In this document: piece by piece, positions 1 through 8,584 of the stretch
How positions within the stretch are numbered: position 1 is the stretch's first letter
How the letters are laid out: each line of letters starts with the position of its first letter
NCBI RefSeq assembly: GCF_002005445.1
Contig: NZ_CP014692.1
Span: forward strand, 1,116,001 to 1,180,000
Direction: 5' to 3'
Source of the DNA: Acetobacter aceti
Lineage (GTDB): Bacteria; Pseudomonadota; Alphaproteobacteria; Acetobacterales; Acetobacteraceae
Length of the DNA stretch: 64,000 nt
Made by a program: the position numbers and the translations under genes
The notes under the pieces: generated by a model
What the model saw: the letters and a program-made list of their open reading frames with translations, nothing else
What the model was told of the DNA's origin: nothing
Databases searched by the model: none

Positions 1-583
1 AAGAGGCATGGCAATAAAGTTGCTGCTCCTCTCGTCCGATGGAGACATAGCGGAGTGTATCGCGTGGGGCGTTATCACAGCTTATGCCTATGTCAGCATC
101 TCCCCTGACGACAGCCTCGATTGTATCCCGCCATGGCGCAACGTCGATGTGGAGAGAAACAGAAGGATATATTTTATGAAACATGATTATGGCGTCATCG
201 ACAGCGCTGATTCCAAGATCAGCAATCATGCTGAGTCTCAGGGTGCCCTCAATACAACCGGCCGCCGCCGCCGCATGTTGGGGAATTGCCATGACACAAC
301 CCGCCATGTCCCGGCAGAGTTCAAAAACAACTTTCCCCGATGGCGTCAGCTCTATTCCACGACTTGATCTGGAGCAGAGAGTGAAACCGATATGGTTTTC
401 AAATCGTTTGAGGGATGCGCTCAGGCTTGGTTGTTGTCGTGCGGTCGCCCGGGCTGCGGCGCCTATGCCTCCATATTCAACAATAGCCAGAAAATCCCGG
501 CAGAGATTCCAGTCAACTTTACGGATGAAAGCCTTGAGAGCCTGTTCTGCAGGAGTGGTGGCGTTTTGTGTTTTCACTTTCAT
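1..583 (-). CDS. LysR-family transcriptional regulator, C-terminus cut by window edge
   Basis: Reading leftwards from an ATG at 583, an open frame of 194 codons runs off the left end of the window without a stop. It shows the LysR layout: an N-terminal winged helix-turn-helix (about residues 20-80: WNLCRDFLAIVEYGGIGAAA, then QPSLSASLKRFENHIGFTL and the typical LTPSGKVVFE), followed by the start of the effector domain (GTLRLSMIADLG, then a WRDTIEAVVRGDADIGISCD stretch near residue 170). Such proteins bind DNA as tetramers and usually respond to a small molecule. The residues before the HTH, about 19, are somewhat longer than usual. The gene lies 57 bp downstream of the oxygenase gene on the same strand, so it may be co-transcribed with it. 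The effector is unknown and the true C-terminus is not visible. Confidence 0.9.
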   Translation of the reverse strand, partial: MKVKTQNATTPAEQALKAFIRKVDWNLCRDFLAIVEYGGIGAAARATARQQPSLSASLKRFENHIGFTLCSRSSRGIELTPSGKVVFELCRDMAGCVMAIPQHAAAAAGCIEGTLRLSMIADLGISAVDDAIIMFHKIYPSVSLHIDVAPWRDTIEAVVRGDADIGISCDNAPRDTLRYVSIGREEQQLYCHAS

Positions 584-640
584 CCCATTACAATTTGAAA
601 AGAATGCTACCTGTAGAAAAAATGAAAGGAGTGCCGCGTA

Positions 641-1666
641 CTAGGAATTCGGATGGCGTGATTCTTGCCCAAACGAGGAAAGAGCCAGTGATGATTCTGG
701 TAAAACCAGCGTCCCATCCGCAAGGCGTTGTTTCAGGTAGGTAAATATCTGGGCCGTCTGTGCAAAAAGATGTTCGCCGGCAACAAGGCTTTGTGTCGGG
801 AGAGCCGGATTTTCCCGGCCAGGCAGAGGCTGAACCCGCACATCATAGTCCAGAGAGAAAAACAGGGGAAAGGAATAGCGCTCTTCTTTTACTTTGCGAA
901 CACGATGGGATGTAGCAATGAATTCTCCGCCACTGAGAAGTTCCAGCATATCACCGATATTGACGATAAAAGCATTTTCGATTGGAGGGGCGTCAATCCA
1001 TTCACCCTGACCATTCATGACCTCCAGCCCGGGAGCCGTTGCGCGAAGTAATGTGAAGCACTCGAAGTCAGTATGCGCCCCAATGCCTGCGACATCATGG
1101 GCTGTCGGGTCATAAGGATAATGGATCAGGCGCAACTGGCTGGGGGGCTTGGTGAGGCTGGCTTCAAAGGCATCGGCGCTCAATCCCAGAGCGACTGCAA
1201 AGGCTGACATCAGCTGACGACCGACATTGAAAACAGCGTTGTAATAGTCTGTTATTATTTCACGAAACTGTGGAATGGCTGGCCATTGATTTGGCCCGAT
1301 GAGTGGATTTCCCGCAATATAATCTGGATCGTCAGAGGGGAGATCCAACGAGAGGTCAAACGCTTCTTTCAGATCTTTGCTGCCACCGGAGAAAACTTCC
1401 TCACCTTGCGGAACGTAGCCGCGATGGTTCGAGGATTTGCCAATATAAAGAGACATTTTTTCTTCGATGGGGAGATCAAAGAAAGTCTTTGTTTCACGTA
1501 GCATATTGGCGAACAGGGAGGGCTCCATGCCGTGACCTGTGATATACATGAAACCTATGGTTCTTGCAGCATGACCGAGGTTTTCAACGACAGTCTGTTT
1601 CTGTCCTGCGTTGCCGGACAGTCCCGAGATATCGATGACAGGTATCGCCGTGAAATGACTGTTCAT
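641..1666 (-). CDS. Fe(II)/2-oxoglutarate-dependent oxygenase, isopenicillin N synthase-like
   Basis: The 341-residue protein belongs to the isopenicillin N synthase-like family of non-haem iron oxygenases. It opens with the family N-terminal block (IPVIDISGL, later GFMYITGHG). In the double-stranded beta-helix core it carries the iron triad: HTD in GIGAHTDFECFTLL and the distal His in ATSHRV. The 2-oxoglutarate-binding R-x-S follows (RYSFPLFF). I chose the ATG at 1666 rather than an upstream in-frame start at 1699, because it overlaps the stop of the preceding gene as ATGA, which implies translational coupling. Related bacterial enzymes hydroxylate or desaturate small molecules, but the substrate cannot be read from sequence. 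The partner gene is unrecognised and a LysR gene follows, so the operon probably handles a substrate that also acts as inducer; that is inference. Confidence 0.85.
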   Translation of the reverse strand: MNSHFTAIPVIDISGLSGNAGQKQTVVENLGHAARTIGFMYITGHGMEPSLFANMLRETKTFFDLPIEEKMSLYIGKSSNHRGYVPQGEEVFSGGSKDLKEAFDLSLDLPSDDPDYIAGNPLIGPNQWPAIPQFREIITDYYNAVFNVGRQLMSAFAVALGLSADAFEASLTKPPSQLRLIHYPYDPTAHDVAGIGAHTDFECFTLLRATAPGLEVMNGQGEWIDAPPIENAFIVNIGDMLELLSGGEFIATSHRVRKVKEERYSFPLFFSLDYDVRVQPLPGRENPALPTQSLVAGEHLFAQTAQIFTYLKQRLADGTLVLPESSLALSSFGQESRHPNS

Positions 1667-2466
1667 CGACCGTTTCCTTCTGTGTTTACTCGACGCCATC
1701 TGCGCATCAGGTTTTTTCCATTTGGTGCGACATCGGAAATTGTGACGAGACTTTCGCCTGACAGATCAAACTGAAATGGTGTGCCGGTTTTCCAGGGAAG
1801 CGTTGAGTTGTGGATGATCAATGGCCCACCGGGCTCGGTGATCCTGCCAAAGGAAATTTCGCAATCGATCAACAGGCGCGCCTCTTCCTCACTCGCAGTA
1901 TGGCTGATGGCATCGTGCAGGGTCGTCCCGGCAGGAAGAGAAGCGGACCGATCTCGTGCGAACATGAAGTCACGTCCCACCATGAGAAAAGCAGCCCTGC
2001 ATCCCGTTGTGGCATCCTCAAGCTGAAAATTGAGCGGGACAGACGATGTGAAGCCTTTTTCGCGATGCCAGTGTTCAGTATAGGGCAGATCTCTGCCTGT
2101 CTCTATCAATGTCGCATTCTGCCAATGAAGGAACCCGGCATCGGCCTGATTTTGAGTGGGTTGGTAATCAATCACCCGAACCCATTCGTAAGCATCGGCG
2201 TTCGTTTGCAGATGGCCGGCAAAACCCTCCTGACGAGACAGGGCGAGGCAGTCGAGCCGCGTCAGGTCGTTGCGACATTTTGCATCTGGAAAACAGGGCA
2301 GGGAGGCTGGCTGCCTGAGGTCTATAAAATGACTTTTTCCCTGTAGCCAGAAAACTTTTGTGCTGTTGTCTCGGCTGCCATCGGCCCATTCAATGAGGCT
2401 CCGTGTCCATAATCCAGCGAGATCAGGGATGGCGATATGTGGTCTGGTGATTTCTCGACAAACCAT
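1663..2466 (-). CDS. conserved protein of unknown function, possibly HRI1/lipocalin-like
   Basis: A 267-residue soluble protein with no signal peptide or membrane segment. It is rich in Trp and short beta-like stretches: WTRSLIEWADGS, then STKVFWLQGKSHFIDLRQP near the N-terminus, and PYTEHWHREKGF in the middle. The pattern of two similar halves with 'W-L-Q ... D-L-R' resembles proteins described as HRI1-like with a lipocalin-type fold, but I recall this only loosely. It is the first gene of the operon; its stop overlaps the start of the oxygenase gene by four bases. A predicted promoter and a LysR-type palindrome lie 50-105 bp upstream. No catalytic residues can be named. It could be a ligand-binding or accessory protein for the oxygenase. 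Confidence 0.7.
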   Translation of the reverse strand: MVCREITRPHIAIPDLAGLWTRSLIEWADGSRDNSTKVFWLQGKSHFIDLRQPASLPCFPDAKCRNDLTRLDCLALSRQEGFAGHLQTNADAYEWVRVIDYQPTQNQADAGFLHWQNATLIETGRDLPYTEHWHREKGFTSSVPLNFQLEDATTGCRAAFLMVGRDFMFARDRSASLPAGTTLHDAISHTASEEEARLLIDCEISFGRITEPGGPLIIHNSTLPWKTGTPFQFDLSGESLVTISDVAPNGKNLMRRWRRVNTEGNGR

Positions 2467-2516
2467 TGGGTTCTCTTGTCCGGGTGTCAGTCCTTGAATG
2501 TCTTTTCACACGAATC

Positions 2517-2546
2517 ATAATGGAACCGTAACGTATAAACGGTCAA
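2517..2546 (-). promoter_or_regulatory. predicted promoter of the oxygenase operon
   Basis: On the minus strand TTGACC (2546-2541) is followed after 18 bp by CATTAT (2522-2517). These fit the sigma-70 -35 and -10 boxes and lie about 50 bp upstream of the first gene of the operon. This is a pattern match only. Confidence 0.45.
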
Positions 2547-2552
2547 TATTTT

Positions 2553-2571
2553 CCATAGATATGATCTATGG
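2553..2571. promoter_or_regulatory. perfect palindrome with LysR T-N11-A form
   Basis: CCATAGAT-atg-ATCTATGG is a perfect 8-bp inverted repeat. Its core TAGATATGATCTA has the T-N11-A shape preferred by LysR regulators. Its centre lies about 50 bp upstream of the likely transcription start given by the adjacent promoter boxes, where LysR proteins usually bind. The LysR gene at the end of the same operon is the obvious candidate binder. Confidence 0.5.
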
Positions 2572-3004
2572 GGGCTGACTTGCTTATCCAGGGTTTTGAG
2601 TAGAACAATGGCTTTTCTGGTGGAAAACAGGACAATTGTTGTATTTGAATATTAAATTGATTGTTTGTAATAATTATTGTATATAAATAATATTTTTATT
2701 TTGTGGTGCTGTTTGTGTATTGTTCTGTGATAAATTAAAAATCAAAGCAAACCATGTAGATCAGGACTACTTTCTCTCGAAGGAGTAATTGAAAAATCTG
2801 AGCTATCACGATGCAACCCTGCATACCAATCTGATAGCTCACAAATTTCCCAATCTCACGACGGCTATATACCGCCCATTGCACCAGACCAGTGGTGAGG
2901 CTGTCTGTTCAGCCAGTTCGTGAAATCTAAGGCCGGAAGAGTCGGCTTTGCCATAATGTTAATGACAGAAGCCGAGAACCTTCTTCCGGTGATGAGTTCC
3001 GGGT
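2572..3004. other. AT-rich intergenic region, no supported gene
   Basis: This stretch separates the oxygenase operon from the chemoreceptor's 3' end. Bases 2640-2760 are strongly AT-rich. From about 2783 two frames stay open on the plus strand for about 40 codons, and AAGGAG occurs at 2779-2784. However, no start codon sits at a usable distance and the translations resemble nothing I know. I see no RNA gene. Confidence 0.4.
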
Positions 3005-4699
3005 TTAAACCCCGCAAAGCATGGGAATGCTGGTCTCCCTCTCATTGGAGTTACTGATTTTAAAATGATTTGTGAGGCTTTCTAACTGCTTCGCCTGATT
3101 ATCCAGATGATTTGATGCGTTTGTACATTGTGTTGCCATTGCTGCATTCTTCTGGGTCATGTGATCAAGTTTACCTATGGCGTCATTGATCTGGGCCAGA
3201 CCGTCAGCCTGCTCCTGAGCCCCCGTGGCGATGCCGGACATCAACTCATCCATATGCGACATCTCGGTCACGATCGCCCGCAAGGCTTTGCCAGCGGTGC
3301 CGACCAGATCAACGCCACGTTGAACCTGAACATCGGAACTGGAGATCAGATCCCTGATCTGCTTCGATGCATCAGCAGAGCGTTTTGCCAGCAAACGCAC
3401 TTCGGATGCCACGACGGAAAAACCCACGCCCGCTTCGCCTGCGCGGGCCGCCTCAACGGCAGCATTCAGCGACAGCATATTGGTGAGGAAGGCAATATCA
3501 TCAATCATGCCCACGATCTGCGAAATTGATTCCGAGGTGTTCCTGATCTGCTCCATCGCTGTCACCGCATTATTCACAACTTCTCCAGACCGGGTTGCAT
3601 TGGTCCGGACATTGGAAGCCAGAACTGACGCGTTTTTCGCCCCATGGGCGCTCCGTGTCACGGCATCCGTAAGTTTGTTGAGGCGGGAAGCTGTTTCCTC
3701 AAGACTGATAGCCTGAGTTTCCGTGCGATGCGCCAGATCACTGGACGCGGTGGTAATTTCGTCCGCTCCCTTTCCGACTGTCTTAACGGAAGTTGAAATC
3801 GTGTTTATCGTTTGGTCAAGATTCTGAATGGCTGTATTGAAGTCGTTACGCAACCCCTCATATGTGGGGTCGATCTGTGTCGTAAGGCGATAGTTGAGCG
3901 TATTGTTTGCCAGCTTCTTCAGGCCGTTCTCAATTTCATTAATTGCATGAACGCGTCGGGTAATATCAGTGGCAAACTTGACGACCTTTATGATGCGCCC
4001 TTTCCGATCGAAAATCGGATTGTAGGATGCCTGAAGCCAGACAACCTTGCCGTTTTTTCCGATTCGCTTGCACTCGGAAGAAACGAATTCACCAGTCCTC
4101 AGCGTGTCCCAGAAACCAGCATATTCCGACGACCGGACGACGTCGGGTTCTATGAACATGCTGTGATGATGCCCCTGTATTTCTGCGAGGTCATACGAAA
4201 CGGCGTCGAGAAAGTTTTTATTCGCAGTTATGATCCTGCCATCAGGCAGAAATTCAATCATGGCCTGCACCCGCGAAAGCGCTTCGAGCTTTCCTTTGGA
4301 CGCAGCAGCCTCCATGATCGTCTGGGTCACGACGGACGCCAGTTTTATGATCTTGTAAACATTGCCGGAGATGTCATGCACAGGTGAATAAGAGGCCTGT
4401 AGCCAGACTTCATCCCCCTTTTTTCCGATGCGGAGACACTCACCGGTTACAGATTCACCGCGTGAGAGCCTGTCCCAGAAAGAACGATAATCCGGACTGT
4501 GACCGTAATCCGATTCTACAAAAATCTTATGATGTCGGCCGATGATTTCTTCGGGCCTGTAGCTCATTGCATGACAAAAATTTGCATTCGCGTTCAGGAT
4601 GTTTCCCTGGATATCAAATTCGATGACCGCAAAAGACTCTCGGAGCGCTGCCAGCGTGGCTTTCGAGTCCGCCCAGCCACCGGGCCATGATTTTAACAT
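3005..4699 (-). CDS. soluble methyl-accepting chemotaxis protein with two PAS domains
   Basis: The 564-residue protein has no signal peptide or membrane span, so it should be a cytoplasmic chemoreceptor. It has two tandem PAS domains (about 15-125 and 140-250) that share the same motifs (FWDRLSRGE and FWDTLRTGE; VWLQASYSP and VWLQASYNP). A short HAMP-like linker follows (about 255-300), then a methyl-accepting coiled coil (about 305-545). The signalling hairpin tip is at 399-425 (IDDIAFLTNMLSLNAAVEAA, then RAGEAG). Receptors of this build sense redox state, oxygen or an internal metabolite and signal to CheA/CheW. No che or fla genes lie nearby, so it is an orphan locus. No CheR/CheB tethering pentapeptide is visible at the C-terminus. 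Start is the ATG at 4699. Confidence 0.92.
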   Translation of the reverse strand: MLKSWPGGWADSKATLAALRESFAVIEFDIQGNILNANANFCHAMSYRPEEIIGRHHKIFVESDYGHSPDYRSFWDRLSRGESVTGECLRIGKKGDEVWLQASYSPVHDISGNVYKIIKLASVVTQTIMEAAASKGKLEALSRVQAMIEFLPDGRIITANKNFLDAVSYDLAEIQGHHHSMFIEPDVVRSSEYAGFWDTLRTGEFVSSECKRIGKNGKVVWLQASYNPIFDRKGRIIKVVKFATDITRRVHAINEIENGLKKLANNTLNYRLTTQIDPTYEGLRNDFNTAIQNLDQTINTISTSVKTVGKGADEITTASSDLAHRTETQAISLEETASRLNKLTDAVTRSAHGAKNASVLASNVRTNATRSGEVVNNAVTAMEQIRNTSESISQIVGMIDDIAFLTNMLSLNAAVEAARAGEAGVGFSVVASEVRLLAKRSADASKQIRDLISSSDVQVQRGVDLVGTAGKALRAIVTEMSHMDELMSGIATGAQEQADGLAQINDAIGKLDHMTQKNAAMATQCTNASNHLDNQAKQLESLTNHFKISNSNERETSIPMLCGV

Positions 4700-4913
4700 T
4701 CTGCCGTCCTCGAGATTATCAAATGCAAGTCAGTGTAATGTTCAAATAGATAATTTTTTATTGTCGGCTGTGGTTTTGTTTTTATTTTTAGACGTTACCG
4801 GGCGTCAAAGAGGTTATGTGCCACTGATAGTAAGCCTTGATTTAAATGAAAAAGATTATCGAGACCGGACCTGATGGTAATTTTTTCTTACATTGAATGC
4901 AGGTGAGGCCGGA

Positions 4914-5924
4914 TCAGAAGTGGCTCCAGCCCTGACGGCGCAAGGGGAAGGCTGAGCCATCATGGCGCAGGACCTGCACACCAGTCTGGCCGCTCACAAA
5001 TTGCCCGATCCGTGTGACGGTGATATTCCGCTCTTCACACCGGGCCAGCAGGAAACCCGTCTGATTATCCGGGACGGCCAGCAGCAGCTCATAATCATCA
5101 CCGCCCGTCAGGCAGACAGCGAGTCCTTCATCGTCCGTGACAACGGCTTCAGCCGCATCGGATAACGGCACGCTGCCGACGTCGAGCCGCACAGCAAGCC
5201 CGCTTTCCCGAGCGAGATGTCCGATGTCCTGCACCAGCCCGTCCGACACATCCATGGCGGCGTGTGCGATGCCGGACAGAGCCAGCCCCAGTCGAGGGCA
5301 GGGCAGGCGATAGCGTTCCGCAAGCCAGCCAGTGGGGTCAGCAATCTTGCCCTGAAGCGCCAGAAGACCGAGCGCGCCGTCACCGATCGTCCCGGTAACC
5401 CAGAGTCCATCGCCTTCCTGCGCGCCGTTCCGTCGCAGGGCGTGGCCGGGAGACACGTCGCCAAGAATGGTGAGAGAGAGGACGAGCGGGCCGCGCGTGG
5501 ATGTCGTGTCTCCACCAAGAAGAGAAACGCCGAACAGCGCCTGATCTTCGGCCAGTCCGTCCGAAAAGGCTTCAAACCAGGCATCGTTGTATCGACTGTC
5601 AGCCTTGGGGCAGGCGAGCGTCAGCAGCCATCCGAAAGGACGGGCCCCCATAGCCGCCATATCGGAAAGGTTGGCGCGCAGCAGTTTGCGGCCAATGGTT
5701 TGCGGTGGATCATTGGGAAGAAAATGCACGCCCTCGACCATGGCGTCGGCGGCGATAACCAGCTCCCTGCCGGGAGGAGGCGTGAAAACAGCGGCGTCGT
5801 CCGTAAGGTCAAGCGCTTCTTTTCCGGCAAGCCGACGAAAGTGACGGCGAATGAATGAAAATTCGTCTGGCAGCGCTTGGAAATGGTCGCCTGTGGACGG
5901 TGTGGTGTCAGGTCTGTCCGTCAT
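4914..5924 (-). CDS. thiL: thiamine-monophosphate kinase
   Basis: ThiL phosphorylates thiamine monophosphate to thiamine diphosphate with ATP, the last step of vitamin B1 cofactor synthesis. The 336-residue length is typical. Family motifs are visible: the N-terminal DDAAVF (metal and phosphate binding), AADAMVEGVHF, ANLSDMAAMGA, GGDTTS, the AMDVSDGLVQD block and GDDYELLLAV. The protein belongs to the PurM/ThiL superfamily. The ATG at 5924 lies inside the 3' end of nusB (17-bp overlap), so the two are co-transcribed and probably translationally coupled. The order nusB-thiL is common in proteobacteria. Confidence 0.96.
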   Translation of the reverse strand: MTDRPDTTPSTGDHFQALPDEFSFIRRHFRRLAGKEALDLTDDAAVFTPPPGRELVIAADAMVEGVHFLPNDPPQTIGRKLLRANLSDMAAMGARPFGWLLTLACPKADSRYNDAWFEAFSDGLAEDQALFGVSLLGGDTTSTRGPLVLSLTILGDVSPGHALRRNGAQEGDGLWVTGTIGDGALGLLALQGKIADPTGWLAERYRLPCPRLGLALSGIAHAAMDVSDGLVQDIGHLARESGLAVRLDVGSVPLSDAAEAVVTDDEGLAVCLTGGDDYELLLAVPDNQTGFLLARCEERNITVTRIGQFVSGQTGVQVLRHDGSAFPLRRQGWSHF

Positions 5925-6513
5925 GGGAATGGTCCAGTCCTCCGGACGTTTCCGTCAGGGAATGGTCCTCAGGATCATTCTCCAGCAGCTCTTCCGAAGA
6001 TTCAGGCGTATCATCGAGCGAGGCATTTGGGGCCGCGGCATGACGTTTGGCGACAGCGTCCAGCACCCCGTTCACGAGTTTTGGCTCGTCACCGGAGAAA
6101 AAGCCGTGCGCGACATCCAGATACTCGTTGATGATGACGCTCACCGGCGGCGCGTCTTTTTCTTCCATTTCACAGATAGCGACAGCAAACAGGGCCCGCA
6201 GTACGGGATCGAGGCGATTGACCGGCCATGTTGGCGGCAGAACTTCCGCCAGCAGCTCATGGACGTGGGCCGTGCCAGTGTCCGCCTGCCGGGTCAGCCG
6301 GGTGAAAAGCGTCACATCGGCTTCTGGAATGAAGCCATCGTCGAAGGTTTCCCCGGCGAGCGTCGTGCCCAGACGGTGCTGTACGAACTGGATGATCACC
6401 CTGTCCGCCGTGTCACTGCCCTGTTCGATCTGAAAGACGGCCTGAACGGCGGCGACACGGGCGGCGGTGCGCGGACGCATGGCCGGGCTCAGTCGGTCGT
6501 CTGAATGGGCCAT
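5908..6513 (-). CDS. nusB: transcription antitermination protein NusB
   Basis: NusB binds the boxA RNA with NusE (S10) and supports rRNA antitermination. The 201-residue form is longer than the E. coli protein because of an acidic C-terminal tail after the helical core. The core shows RTAARVAAVQAVFQIEQ at the N-terminus and PVSVIINEYLDVAHGFFSGD followed by VNGVLDA near the C-terminus. I use the ATG at 6513, preceded by AGGAGG at 7 nt, instead of an earlier in-frame start at 6594 that would add an unlikely 27-residue leader. It lies 88 bp downstream of nrdR and overlaps thiL. Confidence 0.95.
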   Translation of the reverse strand: MAHSDDRLSPAMRPRTAARVAAVQAVFQIEQGSDTADRVIIQFVQHRLGTTLAGETFDDGFIPEADVTLFTRLTRQADTGTAHVHELLAEVLPPTWPVNRLDPVLRALFAVAICEMEEKDAPPVSVIINEYLDVAHGFFSGDEPKLVNGVLDAVAKRHAAAPNASLDDTPESSEELLENDPEDHSLTETSGGLDHSHDGQT

Positions 6514-6601
6514 GATCGTGCCTCCTGCCAAATGGTTATCCAAGGGGGCGCTAAATGACGCCTTTGAGGCGCAAGGTCCAGCCCTTCGGAGCATTCATAC
6601 C

Positions 6602-7072
6602 CTATTTAGTCGTCTGCTTGCGTTTGTCATCGATACTGGTGAGAATCTCCGAGAAGTCTTTTGTCTCCCGGAAGTCCCGGTATACGCTGGCAAAACGGAC
6701 ATAACCGACCGCATCAATCGCGTGCAGGGATTCCATGGCGAGCTCTCCCACCCGTGTGGTCGAGATTTCACTTTCGCCGGAGGCTTCCAGTCGTCTGACG
6801 ATCCCGCTGACCATCTGTTCGATCTGTTCTTCCGAGACCGGACGCTTGCGGAGCGCAATCCTGATGGAGCGGGAGAGTTTTTCCCGATCGAACAGGGCCC
6901 GGCGGCCATCAGCTTTTACAACAATCAGTTCACGAAGCTGGACACGTTCGACGGTTGTGAAACGTTGTCCGCAGGTCGCGCAGGCGCGCCGGCGACGGAT
7001 GGACGTTCCGTCTTCCGCCGGACGGCTGTCCTTAACCTGTGTCTCGGCTTCACTACAGAAAGGGCACCGCAT
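6602..7072 (-). CDS. nrdR: transcriptional repressor NrdR
   Basis: NrdR is the ATP/dATP-sensing repressor of ribonucleotide reductase genes. The 156-residue protein has the family's N-terminal zinc ribbon ([20 protein letters not shown], then [12 protein letters not shown]) and then an ATP-cone domain from about residue 50 ([18 protein letters not shown], ending near VYRDF). It is the first gene of a leftward group with nusB and thiL. In many alphaproteobacteria riboflavin genes lie between nrdR and nusB; here they are absent. Confidence 0.96.
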   Translation of the reverse strand: MRCPFCSEAETQVKDSRPAEDGTSIRRRRACATCGQRFTTVERVQLRELIVVKADGRRALFDREKLSRSIRIALRKRPVSEEQIEQMVSGIVRRLEASGESEISTTRVGELAMESLHAIDAVGYVRFASVYRDFRETKDFSEILTSIDDKRKQTTK

Positions 7073-7299
7073 CGTCTTCTGTTCCTGGTCTCATGCACAT
7101 CAAGGCCCAATAATAGCCTGCCGGTCTCGGGGTTCATGGCGCCTGTGTCCAGTGAACAGGAACTGTGTTCCATAATTCAATGGTATAGCTTCAAATCACC
7201 CGGGAGTCCCGCCCGCAACCCGGGTAAGTTTTCGTAGAACCCAGGAGGACTGACGGGAACAGGGAACAGAATGAGCGGGCAGGCGAAAAGGAGTTGGGT

Positions 7300-7926
7300 G
7301 TGGGAAAGCTGTATCTTTCTTGGAAAAGCACCAAAGTGAGAGGAAGAGGTGCTGGTTTTCGAGCTTGTCTGGCGGGCGCTCTCGGTCTTTCCGCACTTTT
7401 ATGCGCTTCCGTGGGGTACGCGGATTCATCAGGGCTTCCTCACGAAGAGGAAATGGATACTGAAACCGGCAAGTCGAAATTCGTCTCGGCTGACGTGCCG
7501 GGTCAGGAACATGCTGCTGATGATGTAACGATAAAGAACGCCTGGATGCAGCATGTCGGGCGGAACCAGCAACATGTCGCCGCTTATTTCCAGATAGAGA
7601 ACGAAACCGGCACATCCTATCTGATCGACGGGATTTCTTCTCCGTCCTGTTCAGCGATGTTCGGATATCATTCAGATCTGGAAGTCGGCACTCTGACCCG
7701 GCAGCTCTTCACGCATCTGACAGTACCCGAAAAACAGATGCTGGTCTTTCCGCCCGGTGGCTATCACCTTGTCTGTACAGTGGCGGACGGCAAGACGATT
7801 GAGCAGGGAATGCAGATTCCGGTGCAGTTTCACTTCCTCGGCGGTTCCAGTAAGACTGTCAGTTTCGACGTGCGTGGCGCGAAACCTTATCGAGTGAGCG
7901 CTTCTCCCGAAGGAAAATTAAAGTAA
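7300..7926 (+). CDS. periplasmic copper chaperone PCu(A)C-like protein
   Basis: The 208-residue secreted protein carries a PCu(A)C (DUF461) domain over about residues 75-190: NAWMQHV, then HVAAYFQIENE, SSPSCSAMFGY, LTVPEKQMLVF and PPGGYHLVC. Such proteins bind copper in the periplasm and deliver it to cytochrome oxidase or copper proteins. The usual ligands are His and Met residues; a histidine-rich acidic segment precedes the domain. A signal peptide is visible after a basic start (ACLAGALGLSALLCASVGYA). I start at the GTG at 7300, because AAGGAG ends 6 nt upstream; the TTG two codons earlier would touch that site. No oxidase or copper transporter is nearby. Confidence 0.82.
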   Translation: MGKLYLSWKSTKVRGRGAGFRACLAGALGLSALLCASVGYADSSGLPHEEEMDTETGKSKFVSADVPGQEHAADDVTIKNAWMQHVGRNQQHVAAYFQIENETGTSYLIDGISSPSCSAMFGYHSDLEVGTLTRQLFTHLTVPEKQMLVFPPGGYHLVCTVADGKTIEQGMQIPVQFHFLGGSSKTVSFDVRGAKPYRVSASPEGKLK

Positions 7927-7982
7927 CAATACCAAAGCTGACAGGATGAAGTCTGACTGACATCTCCTGTCAGCTTGCCGCC

Positions 7983-8471
7983 TTATCCGTGGCTGAGGAA
8001 CAGCCTGGACGCGTTCTCGGAGTTTTTTAACTGTGTTTTCTTGCTCTTGTAGGCAGCGTCGAGTGCTTTTTTGCGCGTGTTCACCCCGTCCTTGTAGCTG
8101 CTGATCTTGTTGTTCACATTGTTCTCGGCAGTGTTTGCCCGGTCGCTCAGGGCTGTACCGCGCTCGCTGATGTTGTTTTCGTAGCTATTGACCTTGTCGA
8201 CCATGTTGCTACGGGCGCTATTGGTCCTGTCCGTCAGGGCTTTCTCACGATCAGAGATGTTCCGAGTGTAGGAACTTGCACGGTTTTCCAGATTGGACTT
8301 TGTGTTTGTCACGCTCTGATCGACAGTATTCCGTCCGGCCTGGGTTATGCCGGAGAGAAGAGAAGAACCAAACGACTGCTGGGCTGCCGGGGCCGCGCTC
8401 TGTGCGTGGATGTCTTTCGCTGCAATGGCGAGAGAGAGAACGGCAAAACCTGCAAAAGCTATGCGCTTCAT
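7983..8471 (-). CDS. secreted coiled-coil repeat protein of unknown function
   Basis: A 162-residue protein with a signal peptide (residues 1-23, cut near IHA-QS). The mature part is Asn/Ser/Lys-rich and contains three tandem 29-residue repeats (about 55-83, 84-112, 113-141). Each contains S-Y, an Asn-rich turn, an Arg and A-L at fixed positions (for example NSYENNISERGTALSDRA). The pattern suggests an extended alpha-helical rod in the periplasm or at the outer membrane. I recognise no family. It converges on the PCu(A)C gene with a gap of 56 bp. The function is unknown. Confidence 0.75.
   Translation of the reverse strand: MKRIAFAGFAVLSLAIAAKDIHAQSAAPAAQQSFGSSLLSGITQAGRNTVDQSVTNTKSNLENRASSYTRNISDREKALTDRTNSARSNMVDKVNSYENNISERGTALSDRANTAENNVNNKISSYKDGVNTRKKALDAAYKSKKTQLKNSENASRLFLSHG
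8136..8309 (-). repeat. three tandem 87-bp coding repeats
   Basis: The region of the secreted coiled-coil gene encoding about residues 55-112 holds the two most alike 29-residue units; a third, more diverged unit continues to about 8049. The match is clear in protein and looser in DNA, so the duplication is not recent. Confidence 0.5.
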
Positions 8472-8584
8472 CGTAAATTCCTGATATTGTTGCCTGAGAG
8501 CTTTTATATTTTTTCCGTTCTCTGAATGAGGCGGGAATGTTACGCAATGTAATAAAATGGATGATATTCAGGCCATAACCGGCC

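Noticed and set aside
2783..2920. Short plus-strand open frames after AAGGAG at 2779
   Set aside because: No start codon at a fitting distance; two frames are open at once, and neither resembles a protein.
7159..7171. GGAAC-TGT-GTTCC palindrome upstream of nrdR and the PCu(A)C gene
   Set aside because: A 5-bp half-site is too short to claim without conservation.
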